Shown: one piece after another, positions 35,636 through 46,109 of the stretch
How the letters are laid out: the number at the start of each line of letters is the position of its first letter
Position numbering within the stretch: position 1 is the first letter of the stretch
DNA from: Strongylocentrotus purpuratus
Taxonomy: Eukaryota > Echinodermata > Echinoidea > Camarodonta > Strongylocentrotidae
DNA: 64,000 nucleotides
Direction of reading: 5' to 3'
NCBI RefSeq assembly: GCF_000002235.5
Contig: NW_022145606.1
Span: forward strand, 19,447,980 to 19,511,979
The notes under the pieces: generated by a model
The model's database searches: none
Told to the model about the DNA's origin: nothing
What the model saw: only the letters and a program-made list of their open reading frames with translations
Made by a program: the position numbers and the translations under genes

Positions 35636-36011
35636 CTTAGTTCCTTTAATTAACTCGCTTGCATTAATAGCTGACCAGCAGCTATCTTAATTAAAGACAA
35701 CACCTCTCCTTCTGACTTATCTTTCATAATTTGGATCATTAGGTGAAGAAAGAAGGTTATCAATTCCTCATTTGTTGCTTTAGTTATAAAATTTTCCTTG
35801 ATTTGTGAAGACGGTCGCCCTGTTTTTTCGCTAGTTTGCCTATCTTGGCGTTGTGGCAAGGGAGGATCTGCCTTTGGGGTGTGATCCGGAAACACATGAG
35901 AGTTATCGACTTGGGGGGTTGGGGTGGTTTTGCTTTACTGTATTTAAACCAAGATCAACAGATGGTTGGGGATTATTTGCGGTGTTTAGATGTTGTTGGT
36001 GAGGAGCTAGT

Positions 36012-37067
36012 TTACGCTCCAATGGTATTGGAGCTTGCGCTTGCATAATTATTATCTTTTTCTTCTTTCAATTGGCGAGCAGCTTGAGCATTGCTGAGAT
36101 TATTCAGCACTTTTATCTTTTGTACTTCTTGCGCTTTTTGTGCTTGTTCGCATCCATTATATGCAGCGGAATGTTCACCTCCACAATTTACACATTTGGG
36201 AGTGTCCTTTTTTATGCAATCGTCGAAACTATGCTCCTCTCCACATCTGACACATCTCTGTTTCTGTTTGCAAACAGCTATGGTGTGGCCATATCTTTGG
36301 CATTTAAAACATCTGGGGCTTGAAGGTATATAGGGTTTGACCTTTATTCTTTGGAAACAAAGAATGATGTCTTGGGGAAGTACTGTCGCTTCAAATGAAA
36401 CAATTACACTCCGAGTTGGAACTAAATCTACATGTACATTCCCATTTTGAGGTTCTTCCCTCTTTCGATTTTTCCTTACTATTCTTTTCACGTTAACTAC
36501 CTTTTGACTCTTTAGTTCTGTTTCTATTTCTTTTTCTGTCATCTCAGTCGGTATATCTGATATGACACCTTTCTTCAAATCAAGTTTCAAATTGACCTTC
36601 ACTGGTACGTTATCAATGATTTGTATATCAGACAATTTCTTATGTTGTTTCGTATCCTTGCATTTAACGAGAATTCCGTTCCGGGTAGACTTTATAAATT
36701 CTGGCGATGAGCCGATACAGTTTTGGATAGATTTTGCGATCTTTAACATGCTAACGTTTCTTAATGATTTTTCCCTGTCAATAGGTGTAATGAAAAGCTT
36801 TAGATCTTGGTCAGTTGCTATTAGAATTACTGGATTTTGGTTACGAAATACTGAGTTTTGTGGTTCCATATTATCTGATGACGAATCCTCTTTTAGTGAT
36901 AGGTTCTCAACATTGATACTTCCTTCACGTATCTTTCTTTTTTTTCTTCGAACACTTGCAGACGTGACTGTCTGGAATCCGTCCTTTAGCTCTATTCCTA
37001 AATCTTTGGCTTGGTTGCCTGAATCAATATCTGCCATAGCGTTAAGTGAGGAGTCGTCGGAGTTCAT
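36012..37067 (-). CDS. LINE ORF1, gag-like with three zinc knuckles
   Basis: A 351-codon open frame beginning MNSDDSSLNAMADIDSGNQ. It has an acidic, serine-rich N-terminus, a basic stretch (RRKKRKIREG), an RRM-like middle (VPVKVNLKLDLKKGVISDIP), then three CCHC knuckles in tandem: CFKCQRYGHTIAVC, CVRCGEEHSFDDC and CVNCGGEHSAAYNGC. The C-terminus is helical and charged. ORF1 proteins of I-type LINEs bind the element RNA and form the ribonucleoprotein. The frame is intact. Whether it is expressed is unknown. Confidence 0.88.
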   Translation of the reverse strand: MNSDDSSLNAMADIDSGNQAKDLGIELKDGFQTVTSASVRRKKRKIREGSINVENLSLKEDSSSDNMEPQNSVFRNQNPVILIATDQDLKLFITPIDREKSLRNVSMLKIAKSIQNCIGSSPEFIKSTRNGILVKCKDTKQHKKLSDIQIIDNVPVKVNLKLDLKKGVISDIPTEMTEKEIETELKSQKVVNVKRIVRKNRKREEPQNGNVHVDLVPTRSVIVSFEATVLPQDIILCFQRIKVKPYIPSSPRCFKCQRYGHTIAVCKQKQRCVRCGEEHSFDDCIKKDTPKCVNCGGEHSAAYNGCEQAQKAQEVQKIKVLNNLSNAQAARQLKEEKDNNYASASSNTIGA

Positions 37068-37342
37068 GGTCCGCGCCGCGTGCGGCGGGAGATTTAAATC
37101 TACTTTGATTTGTTAACTTATTTATGGTGCAGAATTATTTATAAAATGAGCCCAAAATGTTCGCTTACCTTAAGCAAGTCATTTCCTATCTGAAACTAGA
37201 GTCGAAAGTATGGAAAGTCCCGTGAAAATCCGATAAATATCCAAACAAATTGCAACAAGCAACAGACAGACAGCCACGTGCACCGACCTAGCATCAGGAA
37301 TGATTATTCCTGATGCTATTATGCTATTATTATTGGTGTCGC

Positions 37343-37765
37343 TGTTAGTCTTCCACATCAGCCGTTTATAATAGAATTTAAGGAATATAAATTTAAGTCG
37401 TTTGAATCAAAATAATCAAAATAGAAACAGATTAAAACCAGTTTTTACGTAGTCTTGCAGATCAGGCGTTTAAAAGAATTAAATCAATAAATAACAAGAA
37501 ACACAATCAAATAATTTACTATGAAATTTAAAGATCTCTAATAAAGGTGTTTACCTAGTCTTGCACATCTGTCATTTATTATTAAAATAACAACAAATAT
37601 TTAGTAATTTATTTAATTTCTAATAAATGCTTGATCTGCAAGACTACGAATTGTTTTCAATTTTAAAAAATCTGTTTCTAGATTGGTTTTAATATTTGAA
37701 TTTATGCGACTTCAATTTCTTTTTCTTAAATTCTATTATAACAGGCTGATGTGGAACATTAGTCA
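37343..37765. mobile_element. Hairpin MITE with about 140-bp inverted repeats
   Basis: Left arm from TTCCACATCAGCC through TATAATAGAATTTAAG and GTAGTCTTGCAGATCA. The right arm is its inverse, ending CTGATGTGGAACATTAGTC. The arms are about 80-85% alike by eye, with an AT-rich spacer of about 130 bp that itself contains a related TAGTCTTGCACATCT word. No target duplication could be fixed, so the superfamily is open. It sits just 5' of the LINE. Confidence 0.7.
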
Positions 37766-38474
37766 ACGCACCCTTTCGCTAAAACCGGGGGGGGGGGGTT
37801 AAGCGAATGGTAGCGTTCCAGTCAACGCGACGCGTGGCTACACTCCCAACGAACCTATTTGGCACAACCGGGGGGGGGGGGGATTTTGAACGAATGGTCG
37901 CGTCCAAGTAAACGCGACGCGACGCTGCCCACCCTTTCGCTATAAGCCCCCGAGGCGAAGCGAAGCCGAGGGGGTGATAGTAGGGCCGGTATGAACACCA
38001 CCGAGGGAGTGATAATTTCCACCATCATCAGATTACAGAGCAGTCCATATTTGTTTTATATACCTCATCCTTTAGATTGACTCATGAATAGGTCTAGCTG
38101 TAGGTCTAGCGGATTTACTCGCCAGAATAAGAAAAATCCAACATCAAGTCCAAGGCAAGAGTATTTGCTCTTCACACTAGTAGTAATCAGTAACTAACAT
38201 ATTTACAGTCTGTTGTAGTTAAACAAATCCAACGCTAAAATAAATCCAACATCAACAATCTTTCCTCTTCACAGACAGTAAGATATTTACCCGTTTACAG
38301 TCTTTGCTGTGCAAAACAGTAACATCTTTGCAGTCCTAAACACATCCATGAAAATAACAATTTGTATTAGATCTAGATGTTTTTGTTGATGTGACCGTCA
38401 CCTGAGAATGTGTGATGTCTCGCAACATTGCTGGTGCTTCGGCAATGCCGTTGAGGAGAAGTTCAACCTGGCTA
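37766..38474. other. G-run duplication and CpG-rich spacer
   Basis: Two copies of an approximately 85-bp block, each with CAACCGGGGG or AAACCGGGGG followed by a G run, GAATGGT(A/C)GCG and CGCGACGCG (37,784 and 37,869). After that the sequence is AT-rich to 38,474, with no gene recognised. Confidence 0.6.
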
Positions 38475-38940
38475 TCACTCATGGAACGGTACGCTAGTAG
38501 TAGTAGTAGCCGCCGGTGCTAAACGTACTGGGCTGGACATAGACCTGGTCCTGGGAGTAGGACTAGACCTAACTTCGCTAGGCCCAGGCTGTGGATCTAC
38601 AGGTGGCCTGACACCGAGGACTGAAGAAATTCCATCAGACATACCTTCTTGTTGGGCCTCACTGTAGTATTTGACACTAGTTTCTGATTGATGGCCCGAA
38701 ACTGTCATTATGTGTCTCGAAGTGAAGCCAGCGTGGTCCAGAAATGTGACACTCGTAGCGTGCAAGTAGTGATTTGTGTACTTTCTACATCCAGCTATTT
38801 CAGATATGATCTTGGTAAAGTCTCCCAGCTGATTTTGTTTTATATTGGCATGTTTATATACCACTCCGGATCATCTTCACGAATCTTGGATCTTGGTGTT
38901 TGCCAAGTCAATAGACAAAGAGGATGCAACTATATTCAGA
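38475..38940 (-). pseudogene. Crypton-type tyrosine recombinase, C-terminal half
   Basis: Encodes, across a frame change near 38,855, LTWQTPRSKIREDDPEWYIN, then NQLGDFTKIISEIAG, YTNHYLHATSVTFLDHAGF, HIMTVSGHQSETSVKYYSE. This is the C-terminal catalytic box of Crypton-like YR transposons: the H-x2-R helix, GHQS, and the nucleophile Tyr in KYY. The usual Arg of HSLRATS is His here (YLHATS), and the GHRS Arg is Gln, so the enzyme would be impaired. A proline- and serine-rich tail follows to the stop at 38,475. The N-terminal half is at 40,462-41,060, displaced by about 1.5 kb of inserted repeats. Confidence 0.8.
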
Positions 38941-39935
38941 GGCGCCCCTTCTGGGGGCAGGGGGCACTTTGACAAGTGCCCTTTTTCCTTTGTAAGAAGT
39001 ACCCCTTTCCCTTTCAATAACTACCCCTTTTTAGCTCAGATAAGCGCACTTTTAATTTTAATATGTGCCCCTTTTCATTTCTAATAAGTGCCCCCCCCCC
39101 CAATTAAAAAAGAGCGCCTCCCCTTTCACATAAATGCCCCTTTTCACGTATGAAAAGTGTCTTTTTCATTCTTTTAAGTGTTCATCTATGGTAAATGACC
39201 CTTTTCAGGTACGAAAAGTTACTCCTTTTCCCTTGAGATAAGTGCCCCCTTCAACTCCGATTATTGCTCTTTTCATCTCTGATGGATGCCCCTTTCCACC
39301 TCTAACAACTGCCCCTTTTTTGTTTACACGTGCCCTTTTCCTTTGTAAAAATATGCTCTTTTAACTTCTCATAAGTACCCTTTCTCCTTTTCATAATTAC
39401 TCATTTTCATCTTTGATAAGTACGCCGTTTATTCAGACATGTGACTATTTTTCTTGCTTATAAAAGCTACTTCCCCCTTATCATAAAAGCGCCCTTACAC
39501 ATCCGATATATACCCTTATTAAAAAAAGTGATCGGTGCCCCTTTTATTTCACAAAATGCAAATGTTCCTTTAATATAACTTAAGTGCCCCTTGTTTATTC
39601 TCATAAGTGCCCCTTTTCATATCTGGTCAGTGCCCCTTCAGTGGCGATAAGTGCCACTGTTCACCTCTGGTAATTTTTATTTTAACAATGAGACATGCCC
39701 CTCTTCCTTTATAATAATGGACCTATCCCCTTTCCCGTCAACAAAATAATGCCCATTTCCCATTCCCAAAAGTGCAATTTTTCATCCCTGGTGAGTACCT
39801 CTGTCAAGGTGTATTAAGAAATGCTTCATTTTCACCTCTGATAAATACCTTTGTACTTTGACACACGCTCCCTTTTTTATAACAAGTGTCTTAATTCATC
39901 CCTTTAAAAAAGTGTCCCCTTTTCCTCTCATCAAT
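38941..39935 (+). repeat. Composite family, minisatellite array 4, inside Crypton
   Basis: The longest uninterrupted run of the AAGTGCCCCTTTT unit (period 25-30 bp), with about 35 recognisable units in many states of decay. It begins at the break in the Crypton gene, so it was inserted there or brought in with a larger copy. Frames through it show repeated SAPF-like words only because of the repeat. Confidence 0.85.
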
Positions 39936-40461
39936 TTCCCCAAAGCTCGCTCGCATTTATAATGATATACTTATCAAAGGTTATTTCAGTCTTCCGTTAT
40001 GAGAATTTGCTTACAACCCCATAAGGATTGTTGTTTTTCGTCTTAATAAGATGTAACCTCACAAATCACATCACATCCAACTGCAAAGTACAATGCTTAA
40101 ACATTATATTGTACGATGTATACGAAGAAACACAAATTGAAATCATCCTTAATAATGTAGTTACAATGTACGGGTATATACCAATGTCTAACAAATTGTA
40201 TATTTTCGCTTGTAGGTGCCCTTATATTTCAGAAAGTGCCCCTTTTTGTTGTTAGCCCCCCCCACCAATAGCATCTATACAAATACATTGTAAACGTTAT
40301 TTTTAAATGCATAACATGTTGATTCAAATCATTCATATTTTCTGTTATTAAGGAGATTTCATGTTCCTGATGTGGAATTTATAAAAAGTCAAAAATAACT
40401 GATTTTTAGCTTTGCAATATATCTTATTTTAAGGCTACACTTTTTTAAATCCTACCCAGAG
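39936..40461. other. Repeat-derived spacer inside the Crypton
   Basis: 39,940-40,170 resembles 5,040-5,230 (GAGAATTTGCTTA, TCTGCAAAGTATAATGCT type words). 40,260-40,490 is AT-rich and ends in ACACCCCCCTGG, possibly the end of another small element that forms the other Crypton breakpoint. No gene. Confidence 0.5.
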
Positions 40462-41060
40462 TTAAGTTCGGCTTAGGATTTTTGTGAAACACCCCCCTGG
40501 TATCTCAAATATGAGTCTAACTTGTGACTGCTCATCATCATCGCGGTGATTTTGGGTCAGTTTATCTCTCACTGAAAAATAGCGGCGACCGTTTTCCTTC
40601 ATTTGCAGCTCAAAATCATCTGGTGTCATTTCTTTTACATTCTCTCGTCCACGATTGGCAAAATAAATCATTATATCAATAAAGACATTCCGCTGTAACC
40701 CTTCGGCAGTATTCAAATCCAGGCTTTCTTGAAAGCATTGCATGTCACTTGGGCTCACCGGCGGGTCTCGTTTGACGTTACCTTTTCCACTTTTCTTTAA
40801 CGTTTCCAAGAGGATTAGAAGATATTATTGGGACCTTTAAACTCAGTACCTTTTACAATATCAACATTGCGAGTGGTTTGAATTGCCTTTTCAGGCCATA
40901 ACGAATCGATTGCATCGTTTTTCTTACAATACAGCTCTTAGGCCTTTTGGCGAGCTCCTGCATAGAATCTTGAAAGAGGATTATCCAAATCCACGTCGCT
41001 CATGTTCTCAATGACGATGTCTTCAATATTGCATGTTGAGCAGTAATCCTTAAAGATAGA
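40462..41060 (-). pseudogene. Crypton-type tyrosine recombinase, N-terminal half
   Basis: A frame at 40,480-40,809 encodes PVSPSDMQCFQESLDL, GLQRNVFIDIMIYFANRGRENV, MTPDDFELQM and KLTQNHRDDDEQSQ, the first catalytic region of Crypton recombinases (the RGREN Arg is present). Sequence to 41,060 on the same strand adds a decayed N-terminal part with NPLSRFYAGARQK and a stop. Coding similarity ends near EIP at about 40,485, where inserted repeats begin. It continues in sense at 38,940. Confidence 0.75.
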
Positions 41061-41149
41061 AACCTGAACCAAATGTTGTGTGTGAAAAATTTGCCGAGGG
41101 GTTATAGGCGTACTATCACAGGGTATTGGCGTTCTATCAATTGACCTTA

Positions 41150-41735
41150 TTTATTTATCCTTATTTGCATCTTTCTCAAATTGTGCTTGGTTAGTTGGTG
41201 CTGGAGGATTAACATTAAAAAATTGTCTTGTTTGCATTATCATAGTTATGTATTACACATTCTATTTCCAATGTTTTCTTAATAACTTTGAGAAGTGCCC
41301 TTTTCCCTCCCGATAAGTGCTCATTTTCACCTCCGGTAAGAACCCTATCCACATATGATAGGCACCTCTTTTAATTTGACAAGGGTCCCTCCCCCTCTCA
41401 TAAATTCCCCTATTGAAATAATTATTATAGGTGCCCTTTTACTTTGACAAGTGTCTCTTTCCTTTGTAATAAACGCCTTTTACCCTTTTCATTAGTACAT
41501 CTTTCCCAGTTTAATAAGTGCCCCTTTACATATCTTATGAGTAGCCTTTCAGGTATGAAAAGTGCATTTTTCCTTTGTAATAAATGTCTCTTAACCCTAC
41601 TTATAAGTGCCCCCTTTCGGATGCGAGAGGTGTCCCCTTTGACATCTCTGATAAATGCCCTTTTTACTTTGACACATGTCCCTTCTTTTTGCTGAGTGGA
41701 CTTTTTTGCTTCTGATAAGTGCCCCATTTCTTTTT
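41150..41735 (+). repeat. Composite family, lead and minisatellite array 5
   Basis: TTATTTGCATCTTTCTCAAA, GCTTGGTTAGTTGGTGCTGG and GAGGATTAACATT lead into the AAGTGCCCCTTTT array. Closest relative is 21,580-22,140. Confidence 0.82.
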
Positions 41736-42509
41736 TGGTAGTGCATCCCTAGTGTGAAAGACTCTCCGCCACCCTTGCAGTGCAACGTCAAAACCCGACA
41801 TGAATACTTATATTCATAATGTTTATTCATGCGAGCGAGGTATTTAAAAAAAATATAATTCATTTCCTCGACCTGATCGCGTTCAACTAGACTTGTTGAC
41901 GTTGTATGTTATTACTTCCTCGTAGGCTGCTTCATGTAGGTATCTTCGAAACAGGGAGTCGACTTTTGATAACTTTTCATACTTTCTCAACTGAAGCAAG
42001 TTACATCGCATTTTCCGAATGAGGAGATCTTAATGCAAGCAAAATCGGAAATTTTAGTATTTGGCTGGAATTGTGATTAAAAAACTCTTGTTAAAGTTGT
42101 CTTCTTTCTCACTCTTTACATCAGTTTGAGCCGTGTATTGAACGTCATACGCGTTGAGCGGGGATATAGTAAACGGAATATTATCACGGACAACCTCCTT
42201 AGGAATCCTAACCAGTTAAACAACTCATCTTCTACCTAAACTAAACTCAGCGAATCCCGTCATTGACCTGCACTTAAATGTCTACTGATTGATTATACAA
42301 ATAAAGTGAATATTTCATACTGTTTTTAAGATGATATATTTTTGGGTAAAAGAAGTGCCATTTTTACCTCAATTTAGAGGGCTTTGTTATTGTTAGTTAT
42401 TGTGTGTGTATTAATATGAGTGTTGATTTGTACATGTGGTTTTGGAGGCGGTTGAGTTTTCATGAATGTGAGGAAATTAAAGCGAAACAATACAAAACAG
42501 AGTGAAGGA
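41736..42509 (+). repeat. Composite family, post-array segment (copy near 42 kb)
   Basis: Matches 22,530-23,380 in order: CAACGTCAAAACCCGACATG, CTTCCTCGTAGGCTGC, GAAACAGGGAGTCGACTTTT, GCGTTGAGCGGGGAT, GACCTGCACTTAAA. No coding region. Confidence 0.82.
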
Positions 42510-43045
42510 AAATTCATTCTAAAAGATGTCAAGTTTGTCTGTTTGGTGGTGTTATTGTTACATTTCGTGTTTTTGAAAGTATGTATCATAGACAAAGTAA
42601 CAAACTATCTTGCCTGATTATGCACTTTATACCATTCAATACAAACAGTAAAGTTGTCATGTTTGTCTGTTTGGTGGTGTTTTGTTACATTTCAATTTTT
42701 TTAAAGTATGTATCATAGACAAAGTAACAAACTATATTGCCTAATTCTGCACTTTATACCATTCAATACAAAACAGTAAAGTTGTCAAGTTTGTCTGTTT
42801 GGTGGTGTTATAATTGTTACAATTCAGGTTCTTAGAAAGTATGTATCATAGACAAAGTAACAAACTATCTTGCCTAAATCTGCACTTTATACTATTTAAT
42901 ACCAAACAGTTAAGTTGTCATGTTTGTCTGTTTAGGGGTGTTCTTGTTACAATTCATGTTTTTTTAAGTGTGTATCATAGACAAAGTAACAAACTATCGT
43001 GCCTAAATCTGCACTTCATACCATTCAATACCAAACAGTAGGTCT
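42510..43045 (+). repeat. Four tandem 128-bp units
   Basis: Each unit runs GTCATGTTTGTCTGTTTGG, TGTTACATTTC, AAGTATGTATCATAGACAAA, GTAACAAACTAT, TGCACTTTATACCATTCAAT. Units start near 42,527, 42,653, 42,783 and 42,915. The homologous copy at 23,385-23,505 has one unit only, so this array expanded locally. Confidence 0.9.
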
Positions 43046-43400
43046 ACATATGGAGTTTACTCATTACATTAACATTTGCCTTCTACTTTCTACTGGCCTT
43101 ACAAAAAAGGAGTAACTTAATTGAAAACGGAAAACTAACCTAATTGCACATCTCATCTAAAATTGTTAAAGATATTGTCAGTAAACTTACCCAAAATATG
43201 TAATGATAAGTTCATAACAAATGTAACACATGGATAATGCCCTCAACATATGAAAAAGTTAGCTGTTTATTACTACGATTTTTTCACCAGATTCAGAAAT
43301 AGTGAAGTTGAACCTTGTTCAGATTGCCTCTTTACTGTACGATTCCTCCCCGAAGTTATTGCTGTAATGCCCTCTTGCGCACACCCTACAGCTAAAGCAG
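43046..43400. other. Spacer before hAT element
   Basis: AT-rich. A 73-codon frame starting at 43,250 runs on into the hAT end and shows no recognised domain, so it is not called. Confidence 0.5.
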
Positions 43401-43408
43401 CTGGCGAG

Positions 43409-45617
43409 CAGGGGCGTAAATCCGTACCGAGGGGTGGAGGGGGGGGGATGATCGGCGATAGCCATCACTAGCACGATCACACGCGCGCCCACACTAATTT
43501 ACGCAAGCGCGCGCGTTCGCGCACGCACAATCCCACAACACACACACGCACACGAACACACACACACACACACAAACGAACTCAGTTTCCCCCTCTCGCG
43601 CGAAGCGCGGAAGCCTTGACGTTTCCTTTAATTATTAGAGAAAGCAGACAATTGGGTGTACTGTTCTCGACTCTTGATTCTCGTCTGCATTCAGTTTCCC
43701 ATTCCCGCGCGAAGCGCGAAAAGCTTAGACGTTTGATTTAATTATTATATAAAGAAGACGATTCGTTGCATGCACCGTTTTCGACTCTTATAAGCCCTAT
43801 TTACCTGAATTCAATTCCCCCTCTCGCGCGAAGCGCGGAAGCTTTGACGTTTCCCTAAATTATTAGAGAAAGCAGACGATTGGGTGTACTGTTCTCGACT
43901 CTTAATTCTCGTCTGAATTCAGTTTCCCCTTCCCACCGTTTTCGACTCTTATAAGCCCTATTTACCTGAATTCAATTCCCCCTCTCGCGCGAAGCGCGAA
44001 AGTTTTTACGTTTTATTAAGTTATTAGAGAAAGCAGACGATTCGCTGTACCGTTTTCGACTGTTAATAAGCCCTCTTTATCTTAATTCAGTATCCCCCTC
44101 TCGCGCGAAGCACGAAAGCCTTGACGTTTCCTTAAATTTTTAGAAAAAGCAGACGAGTGTATGTACTGTTCTTGACTCTTAATTCTCGTCTGAATTTAGT
44201 TTCCCCTTCCCGCGCGAAGCGCGAAAAGCTTAGACGTTTGATTTAATTATTATATATAGAAAGAAGACGATTCGTTGCACCGTTTTCGACTCTTAATAAG
44301 CCCTATTTATCTGCATTCAATTCAATTCATTCAATATAAACAACAAATTAATTCATTCGTAGACCTACACAAACATCACATGCATTGCAGCCCTTAATCA
44401 TCCCCTCGTTCTTTAAGTTTTAGGTATGAACAAATGACAACCACCGAGTAGGACTTGTGCAATGCAACAGTTACCGTAGTATTTATCACTTTCAATCAGA
44501 TGCGTTCACAGTTTTCACACCTTTTAAAAATTGTTTCTGGAATTCATATAATGATACATGAGACAAACGCCACTGTAAGTCTTGAACATGCCAGGTCTGG
44601 AACTTCAGTCTTCATCTACCCCCCCCCCCCCACACACACACACACTCCGGGGTCGGAGGGACCGCATGCGCGTTTCTAAAATCTCCAGGAAAGAGGTACT
44701 TTTTCGCGCGACAAAATCCGGCCCGAGAATTGTAAAAAAAAGAGGGTGTGTTTGACTTTTCACCCGGAGATTTCTTTAAAAAGGGGGTGGGTTTTTTTTT
44801 TCTCTCTCTCTTTGGACTCCTGAGAAATGTAAAAAGGGGGTTATAAAATATCTTGAATATCATAGAAAAATTGATCGAATCCCGGGATCAAATTCCCGAA
44901 ACTCCTGCTAGCTTTGAAAGCTCATTCAGGATTATTTCATTTTGAAAAGTAAAAACATTGGCCCCTAGCCCCCCCCCCCCCCTAGTCCCCCTCGATCAAC
45001 TAGAGCTCACCTGGAATGGGGGGGGGGGGGGTGGTACATTTTAGTGTTCCGGATTTGCAAGGGGGGGGGGGGGGTTCCAAGGCGAAAAGCCGGCGAAAGG
45101 GGGATTCAGAAATGTTGGCAGTCCTGAGATAGGGGGGGGGGGGGGTGCTTTCAAAGGGAGGGAACGAGCATACTCGTACCCTAAATAATACTGAGTGGGG
45201 GGGGGGGGGGGAGCTGGGCATTTACTGTACATGATTGCACTGTTTAAGCGCTCGCGCGCTAGCGCACTTTACGTCTAGGCTATAATAATACCTTGCAAAA
45301 TAACGAAAAATTATTCTGAAGTTTATGAAGTGATTGTTCGCGCACGTCGCGCAACTACTCTTAATGATAGTGACATACTGTATACGTGTAGGCTATACAG
45401 TTATGCTTACATTTAAAAAAAAAAACTCATTTCTCATGCATTATGCTGAAAGTGAAACAATCACATTTTTTTCCCTTCTTCTTCTTCCTTTTTTTTCTCT
45501 CTTTTTTTTGTTGGTAATCTCAGGGGGGGGGGGGAACGATTGTACAGGCCATCCCCCCTACTTCAAGTCAGGGGGGGGGGTGTGCAGCCCCCCATCCCCC
45601 CGGGATTTACGCCCCTG
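43409..45617. mobile_element. hAT element, 2.2 kb, nonautonomous, with internal satellite
   Basis: Terminal inverted repeats CAGGGGCGTAAATCC with a perfect 8-bp target duplication CTGGCGAG (43,401-43,408 and 45,618-45,625), diagnostic of hAT. The 2,209-bp interior has no transposase that I recognise. It holds CA and CG-rich runs (43,480-43,580), a tandem satellite (43,585-44,330) and a cluster of C and G runs (44,620-45,600). The perfect duplication points to a recent insertion. Confidence 0.9.
43585..44330 (+). repeat. Tandem satellite, about 110-120 bp unit
   Basis: Six full or partial units, each with TCGCGCGAAGCGCG, a TTGACGTTT word, TTATTAGAGAAAGCAGACGA and TTTTCGACTCTTAAT. Cores near 43,597, 43,705, 43,825, 43,985, 44,101 and 44,211. 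Two alternating subtypes occur (CCCTCTCGCG and CCTTCCCGCG), and one unit has lost its core near 43,930. Confidence 0.88.
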
Positions 45618-45884
45618 CTGGCGAGTCATCAACGCGCTGCACTAAAGTTTGCGATATTATAACACTAGTGCAGACGAATTATGGAAGAAATTGAGACTAA
45701 TTGAGTAAACATATCTAATTTCTATTATTTTGTGGTTAAGAACCGACCCCCCCCCCCCCCAAAAAAAAAAAAAGTTTGCCAGTAATTTCAGGAGATCTAC
45801 TCTTGACGCTACACCATTCACCCCATATGGGACTTAACACTCATGGTACCGTGATAAACTTCATGCATGTTTTAAGCCACACCG

Positions 45885-46045
45885 CACTAGTTTGGCCAGG
45901 AGGGATTAGACCTCCCTGCAAGGTCACTGACAGATGGTTATCTCATCAAATCAGCTCTCAATTAACATAAGAAAAAGAGGATGGGGGACCAATGTTCACC
46001 GATTAGGCATTGTTTGCTATAACGAGGGCGCAAGTAGCTCAGTTT
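45885..46045 (+). repeat. Dispersed repeat, copy 2 (pairs with 2,222-2,390)
   Basis: Reads GGCCAGGAGGGATTAGACCT, GGTTATCTCATCAAATCAGC, CTCAATTAACATAAG and TAGGCATTGTTTGCT, as at 2,222-2,390, same strand. Confidence 0.75.
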
Positions 46046-46109
46046 GATACATAAAATGACATATGAATTTTTTTTTATCAGTATTATATTATTAAAATAT
46101 CAGTATTAT

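Larger units (their letters stand above)
31266..37285 (-). mobile_element. I/Nimb-type LINE, near full length
   Basis: On the minus strand the order is 5' region, ORF1 with three zinc knuckles (36,012-37,067), then ORF2 with APE-type endonuclease (34,961-35,635), linker (34,528-34,845), reverse transcriptase (33,032-34,524), RNase H and a terminal CCHC (31,656-32,866). This domain order, with RNase H, is that of the I superclade. The 3' untranslated region runs to about 31,266 and ends near TTCATCAATAAATAAAAG. ORF2 has frameshifts near 34,960, 34,850-34,520 and 34,230, and is interrupted at 32,867-33,008 by foreign histone sequence, so the copy is dead. The 5' boundary is approximate, and no target duplication was found. 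Confidence 0.88.

Noticed and set aside
36562-37116. A 184-codon plus-strand frame
   Set aside because: Antisense to LINE ORF1 with its own zinc-knuckle frame on the minus strand.
39000-39900. Frames with repeated SAPF-like residues as a secreted or repeat protein
   Set aside because: These come from the AAGTGCCCCTTTT minisatellite; frames change with each array and carry many stops.
45000-45232. Proline-rich proteins on the minus strand
   Set aside because: They are translations of G runs.
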